Shown here in pieces: positions 59,891 to 64,000 of a stretch of 64,000 bases of DNA. The notes beneath the pieces are model-generated. The model had not been told where the DNA came from. It ran no database searches and was given only the letters and a program-made list of their open reading frames with translations. Numbering within the stretch: position 1 is the stretch's first letter; each line of letters opens with the position of its first letter. Source of the DNA: Protaetiibacter intestinalis (GTDB lineage Bacteria; Actinomycetota; Actinomycetes; Actinomycetales; Microbacteriaceae). The position numbers and the translations under genes were made by a program. The stretch covers positions 3,033,108-3,097,107 of the forward strand of contig NZ_CP032630.1 of the NCBI RefSeq assembly GCF_003627075.1, written 5' to 3'.

Positions 59891-61078
59891 GTGACCGCAT
59901 CCGTTCTCCGTTCGACGACCCTGCCCGCCGTCGCAATCGGTGCCCTTCTGCTCGCCCTCCTCCCCGCCGGGGCGGCGTCGGCCACCCCGGTCAACGACGA
60001 CCTCGCCGACGCCGCCCCCGTGGCCCTCGGCTGGACGGTGGCCGACCTCACCGACGCCACGCTCGAGACCGACGAGCCGAACGTGTGCATCGAACACGAT
60101 CCGGATCTCAGCTCCTACAGCTACACGACCGACGCGACGGTCTGGTACTCCTTCGTCTCCGACGCGACACAGACGATCCGCGGATCGATCACCGACTACG
60201 AGGGGGACAGTTCGGCATCCGCGCATGTGTTCCGGTACGTCGGAGGCACGCTCGAGTCGGTGACCTGCGCCGACTCCGACGCCCGCGACACCTTCGCCTT
60301 CCAGGCGACCGTCGGAGAGGAGTTCCTCATCCAGGTGGGGGCGCTCGACTGGAGTGCGACCGACCTCGATGAGGCGACACTGTTCCTGACCGGGCTGCCC
60401 CCCATCCCCAACACGACGCCGGCGACCGCGACTCAGCTCTCGATCCCCTCCACGACGACCCAGGGGACCTACGGCACCGATGCCGAGCTCGAGCTCCCTT
60501 ACGGCTGCAACGCCGAGGACAGTGCCATCATGAACGACGTCTGGTACCGGATCACGGCATCCGCCACCGGACCGATCACGATCGACGCCTCGGCATCCGA
60601 CTTCCACGTCACCTTCGCCGTCTACGCGGACGCCGCCCCGACCACACCCGTCGCGTGTCCGCCGATCGGGTCGTACGTGGACGGGTACCCGGGCACTCAG
60701 GCCGCCGTCGCGACCTTCCCCGCGACCGCGGGACAGGGCTTCCTCGTGCAGGTCGGCGGCTTCTACCTCAACACGGGAACCGTCTCGCTGAACGTGAGCC
60801 AGCAGGCGAATGTGCCGCCCACCGTCACCCGCACGAGCCCGGCGATCGGACAGCGCGCCGGCGGCACGACCGTGACGATCACGGGGGCCGGCTTCACGCC
60901 GGATGCGACCGTGAAGTTCGGCGCGCTCCCGGCGACCTCGGTCACCTACGTCTCACCGACGACACTGCGTGCGGTGACCCCGCGGGTGCCGTCGGCGCGC
61001 CTCGTCGAGGTGACCGTCACCACTCCCGGAGGCACCTCGCCGAAGGCGCTGCTCGCGAAGTTCGGCTACCTGGGGTGA
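59891..61078 (+). CDS. Secreted protein with pre-peptidase-like domains and an IPT/TIG domain
   Basis: The 395-residue protein has a signal peptide (AVAIGALLLALLPAGAASA, cleavage near residue 31) and no later membrane helix or sortase signal, so it is exported freely. Two similar beta domains follow, each opening as NDDLADAAPV or NTTPATATQL and containing a WY(S/R) strand (DATVWYSFVSD, NDVWYRITA), like PPC/CUB-type modules. Residues 310-395 are an IPT/TIG fold (PTVTRTSPAIGQRAGGTTVT, ITGAGFTPDATVKFG). Binding to a polysaccharide or cell-wall partner is possible. GAGGTGACCT precedes the GTG start. Not linked by operon to its neighbours. Confidence 0.82.
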   Translation: MTASVLRSTTLPAVAIGALLLALLPAGAASATPVNDDLADAAPVALGWTVADLTDATLETDEPNVCIEHDPDLSSYSYTTDATVWYSFVSDATQTIRGSITDYEGDSSASAHVFRYVGGTLESVTCADSDARDTFAFQATVGEEFLIQVGALDWSATDLDEATLFLTGLPPIPNTTPATATQLSIPSTTTQGTYGTDAELELPYGCNAEDSAIMNDVWYRITASATGPITIDASASDFHVTFAVYADAAPTTPVACPPIGSYVDGYPGTQAAVATFPATAGQGFLVQVGGFYLNTGTVSLNVSQQANVPPTVTRTSPAIGQRAGGTTVTITGAGFTPDATVKFGALPATSVTYVSPTTLRAVTPRVPSARLVEVTVTTPGGTSPKALLAKFGYLG

Positions 61079-61082
61079 GCGT

Positions 61083-61895
61083 TCAGCCGCGCTGCGCGAA
61101 GGCCGACTGGTAGAGGCAGACCGACGCGGCGGTCGCGAGGTTCATCGACTCGGCGTGCCCGTAGATCGGCACGCGCACCGCGCGATCGGCCAGCGCGAGC
61201 TCCTCGTCGGTCAGCCCGTGGGCCTCGTTGCCGAACAGCCAGGCGGTCGGACGGGCGAGCTCCTCGCGCAGCGTCGGCAGTTCCTCGCCGGAGATGTCGG
61301 CGGCGAGCACCCGCATGCCCGCGCCACGCACGAGCTGCAGGGCGTGCTCGAGGGTGCCGCCCTGGGCGAGCGGCAGGTGGAAGATCGACCCGGTCGTCGA
61401 CCGCACGACCTTCGGGTTGTAGGCGTCGACGCTCTTGCCCGTGAGGATCACGCCGTCGGCGCCCGCGGCATCCGCGGCGCGGATGATGGTGCCCGCGTTG
61501 CCGGGGTCGCGCACCTCCTGCAGGATCGCGACGAGGCGCGCACCGCCGCCCAGAAGATCCTTGATCGTCACCGGGAACTGGCGGCACACGGCGACGACGC
61601 CCTGTGGGGTGACGGTGTCGGCCATCGCCTCGACCACGGCATCCGACACCTGCTCCGCCTCGATGCCGGCGGCGGCGAGACCGCGGCTGAGCTCCGGGTG
61701 ACGCTCGAACACGCCGCGCGCCGCGAAGACGTCCACGATGAGCTCGGGGTGGAAGGCGAGCGCCTCGCGCAGCGCCTGCGGCCCCTCGACGAGGAACAGG
61801 CCCGTCTCCTCGCGGGCGCCGCGCTTGGCGAGCTTCGCCACGGCGCGCACGCGCGGGGAACGGGGGTTGTCGATCACGAGGGAAATGCTATTCAT
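61083..61895 (-). CDS. SpoU/TrmH-family rRNA (ribose-2'-O)-methyltransferase
   Basis: The 270-residue SPOUT enzyme has an N-terminal substrate domain (NPRSPRVRAVAKLAKRGARE, TGLFLVEGPQALREAL). The knotted C-terminal domain has the motifs LQEVRDPGNAGTIIRAADA, WLFGNEAHGLTDEELALAD and ESMNLATAASVCLYQSAFA. It methylates a ribose in 23S rRNA; position after rplT matches tsnR (Rv1644) of M. tuberculosis. The ATG used gives MNSISLVIDN; a GTG six codons on (61877) with TAGCAT seven bases upstream could be a leaderless start. Confidence 0.92.
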   Translation of the reverse strand: MNSISLVIDNPRSPRVRAVAKLAKRGAREETGLFLVEGPQALREALAFHPELIVDVFAARGVFERHPELSRGLAAAGIEAEQVSDAVVEAMADTVTPQGVVAVCRQFPVTIKDLLGGGARLVAILQEVRDPGNAGTIIRAADAAGADGVILTGKSVDAYNPKVVRSTTGSIFHLPLAQGGTLEHALQLVRGAGMRVLAADISGEELPTLREELARPTAWLFGNEAHGLTDEELALADRAVRVPIYGHAESMNLATAASVCLYQSAFAQRG

Positions 61896-61912
61896 CCCCG
61901 GTCCGGAATACG

Positions 61913-61948
61913 CGAACGGCGCACCTCCCGGAGGAGATGCGCCGTTCG
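61913..61948 (-). terminator. Terminator of the infC-rpmI-rplT operon
   Basis: CGAACGGCGCACCTCC (61913-61928) pairs with GGAGATGCGCCGTTCG (61933-61948) with a 4-nt loop; the single imperfect position is a G-U pair in the RNA. It lies 14 bp after the rplT stop. The tail is GCGTATTCC, not a clear U-run. Confidence 0.75.
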
Positions 61949-61962
61949 ACGGATCGCGGAGC

Positions 61963-62349
61963 TTACGCGGCGCTCCTGGGAGCGTTGACGTCCTTCGGGA
62001 GCGCGGCCTTGGCCGCCTCGACGAGACCCGCGAAGGTCGTCGGCTCGTTGACCGCGAGGTCGGCGAGGATGCGACGGTCGACCTCGATGCCCGCGAGGCC
62101 GAGGCCCTGGATCAGGCGGTTGTAGGTGATGCCGTTCGCGCGGGCGGCGGCGTTGATGCGCTGGATCCACAGGCGACGGAACTCGCCCTTCTTCGCGTGA
62201 CGGTCGCGGTAGGCGTAGACGAGCGAGTGGGTGACCTGCTCCTTCGCCTTGCGGTAGAGGCGCGACCGCTGACCGCGGTAGCCCTCGGCGCGCTCGAGCG
62301 TGGTGCGGCGCTTCTTGGCGGCGTTGACCGCCCTCTTGACACGTGCCAT
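61963..62349 (-). CDS. rplT: Ribosomal protein L20
   Basis: The 128-residue protein has the L20 pattern [56 protein letters not shown] and [15 protein letters not shown]20 is a primary 23S-binding protein needed early in 50S assembly. The C-terminus is a little longer than in E. coli, as in other actinobacteria. It follows rpmI by 31 bp. Confidence 0.98.
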   Translation of the reverse strand: MARVKRAVNAAKKRRTTLERAEGYRGQRSRLYRKAKEQVTHSLVYAYRDRHAKKGEFRRLWIQRINAAARANGITYNRLIQGLGLAGIEVDRRILADLAVNEPTTFAGLVEAAKAALPKDVNAPRSAA

Positions 62350-62380
62350 TTCTCTGAAGTCCTTCGTTCTCGGCCGGGGC

Positions 62381-62574
62381 TTACTTGCCCAGGAGGCGCT
62401 TGATGACCTTGGCGTCCTGCGGGGCCAGGACGACGTCCTGGTTGAGGCGACGCGTCACGCGCGACGACTTGTGCTCGAAGTTGTGGCGCATACCCGCGCC
62501 CTGCTTCTTGACCTTGCCGGAGCCGGTGATCTTGAAGCGCTTCTTCGCACCGGAGTGCGTCTTCTGCTTGGGCA

Positions 62575-62575
<1 letters not shown>
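62381..62575 (-). CDS. rpmI: Ribosomal protein L35
   Basis: The 64-residue protein begins [20 protein letters not shown] and ends [11 protein letters not shown], matching L35. The ATG overlaps the infC stop by one base (TAATG), so it is translated by reinitiation after infC. Confidence 0.98.
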
Positions 62576-63207
<632 letters not shown>

Positions 63208-63435
63208 GCGGGTCTCCTTCATTCGTTGTGGGTGTGCCGGGTGGCACGCACGCACGTGAGGAGATCCGCACCCGTGCAACCGGCCGGAGCCGGCGGAGTG
63301 CGCCACCGACCCTCGCGGATCGGTTGCCAACTCGAACCCGATAACCTGAAGAGGCGGTCAGCGGGTGGGATTTCTCCACTTGCGTTACCGGGGAGATGGC
63401 CCCGGAGCCCGCACAAGGATAGCAGAGGATCCCCC

Positions 63436-63798
63436 GTGAGCGCAGAGCCCGTGTCGACGCCCGACCCCGACGACGTGACGGAGGAGATCCGCGACATCGC
63501 GGACGTGCCCGCCGTCGAGGTCATCAACACCGTCGCGGTGCACCTGCTGAGCGCCGCGGCCGTCAAGGTGGGGCTCGCCGACGACCCCGAGGCGCAGACC
63601 GACCTCGACGAGGCCCGCAAGCTCATCGACGCCCTCGCGGGGCTCGTCACGGCATCCGCCCCGAGCCTCGGCGACCACCACGCGCGCGCCCTGCGCGACG
63701 GCCTGCGCACGGTGCAGCTCGCCTTCCGCGAGGCCTCGCCGTTCCCCGACGAGCACGGCAAGGGCCCGGGCGAGAAGTTCACCGGCCCCGTCTCCTGA
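63436..63798 (+). CDS. DUF1844 domain protein
   Basis: The 120-residue protein has the DUF1844 pattern: [54 protein letters not shown] and [16 protein letters not shown]. It is helical, soluble and of unknown function, and commonly stands divergent from infC in actinobacteria, as here. The GTG was chosen since it begins the conserved reading. The 213 bp before infC contain no other ORF, and I see no recognisable L20- or IF3-binding leader. Confidence 0.88.
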   Translation: MSAEPVSTPDPDDVTEEIRDIADVPAVEVINTVAVHLLSAAAVKVGLADDPEAQTDLDEARKLIDALAGLVTASAPSLGDHHARALRDGLRTVQLAFREASPFPDEHGKGPGEKFTGPVS

Positions 63799-63802
63799 CG
63801 CC

Positions 63803-63872
63803 CTCCGCGAGAGTACGTACTTTTGGGCCCGACGCGCCGCTGCGGGGCCCAAAAGTACGTACTCTCACGGAG
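63803..63872. repeat. Long palindromic repeat, copy 2 (AGTACGTACT family)
   Basis: The arms 63803-63830 and 63845-63872 pair with one mismatch over 28 bp, around a 14-nt loop. Each contains AGTACGTACTTTTGGGCCC or its complement. Bases 63803-63826 equal 20908-20931 of copy 1. It sits between two converging genes and includes the stop codon of the minus-strand gene, so it may act as a two-way terminator. Confidence 0.75.
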
Positions 63873-64000
63873 TTGAGGCGAGGCGCAGCGCGATCGAGTC
63901 GACGCGGGATGCGATGAGCTCGTCGGCGGACCAGCGCTGCGAGAGCCGGGCGAGCAGTTCGTGACGCTCGACCTCCGCGAGCTCGGGCGCGAGCTGCAGC
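63865..64000 (-). CDS. Unrecognised protein, C-terminal part only
   Basis: The last 44 residues are visible: LQLAPELAEVERHELLARLS, QRWSADELIASRVDSIALRL and the end ASTP, followed by TGA at 63867-63865. The helical, charged pattern gives no family. The final three codons and the stop lie within the right arm of the palindromic repeat. The gene continues beyond 64000. Confidence 0.6.
   Translation of the reverse strand, partial: LQLAPELAEVERHELLARLSQRWSADELIASRVDSIALRLASTP

Overview
The window is a 64 kb stretch of a high-GC Actinomycetota chromosome, most probably Microbacteriaceae. I infer this from the GC-rich third positions, the frequent GTG starts, the many ATGA/GTGA gene overlaps, an actinobacterial rRNA operon, a DUF222-HNH endonuclease, small proteins typical of the family, and a housekeeping gene order that matches the backbone known from Mycobacterium tuberculosis. 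I see no plasmid, phage, insertion sequence, CRISPR array or tRNA gene.

Layout. 1-9.9 kb is a variable region: a TetR/GNAT pair, apt, a DUF222-HNH protein, a GH10 xylanase lipoprotein, a NitT/TauT-type ABC importer and L-lactate dehydrogenase. 9.97-13.3 kb holds a two-gene surface-polymer locus: a phosphodiester glycosidase overlapping a 779-residue GT2-GtrA-CotH fusion. 13.3-15.4 kb is a TetR/MFS drug-efflux pair. 15.4-31.0 kb is one long minus-strand housekeeping block (TPR-like protein, HAD phosphatase, 53-residue protein, tlyA, nadK, recN, pyrG, Nudix, xerD, parA, scpA, scpB, rluB, tyrA, cmk, der) for DNA partition and repair, CTP and NAD metabolism, and ribosome maturation. 31.0-36.9 kb is an rRNA operon (16S-23S-5S, minus strand) lying between tyrS and the TPR-like gene. 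36.9-43.1 kb has tyrS, a DUF2207 protein, a SatD-like pair, a DUF817 membrane protein, 3-methyladenine DNA glycosylase and a small membrane protein. 43.1-50.7 kb is arginine biosynthesis: argCJBDF as one operon of 4-nt overlaps, then argH, without argR or argG. 50.7-64 kb has DUF2252 and DUF937 proteins, pheST, a GluABCD-type glutamate importer, a secreted IPT/TIG protein, an rRNA methyltransferase, infC-rpmI-rplT, a DUF1844 protein and an unrecognised partial gene.

The most interesting signal is in front of argC. A -10 element is followed by a 27-codon ORF with eight arginine codons, then by two mutually exclusive hairpins. The geometry is that of a ribosome-mediated arginine attenuator, at an operon that lacks the usual neighbouring argR repressor gene. 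Other points of interest are the GT2-GtrA-CotH fusion with a lipoprotein signal buried in its middle, two copies of a long palindromic repeat sharing an identical 24-nt arm, a long inverted repeat inside the tlyA coding sequence, an infC that appears to start at AUC, and at least nine genes with a TANNNT hexamer exactly six bases before the start codon, implying leaderless mRNAs.
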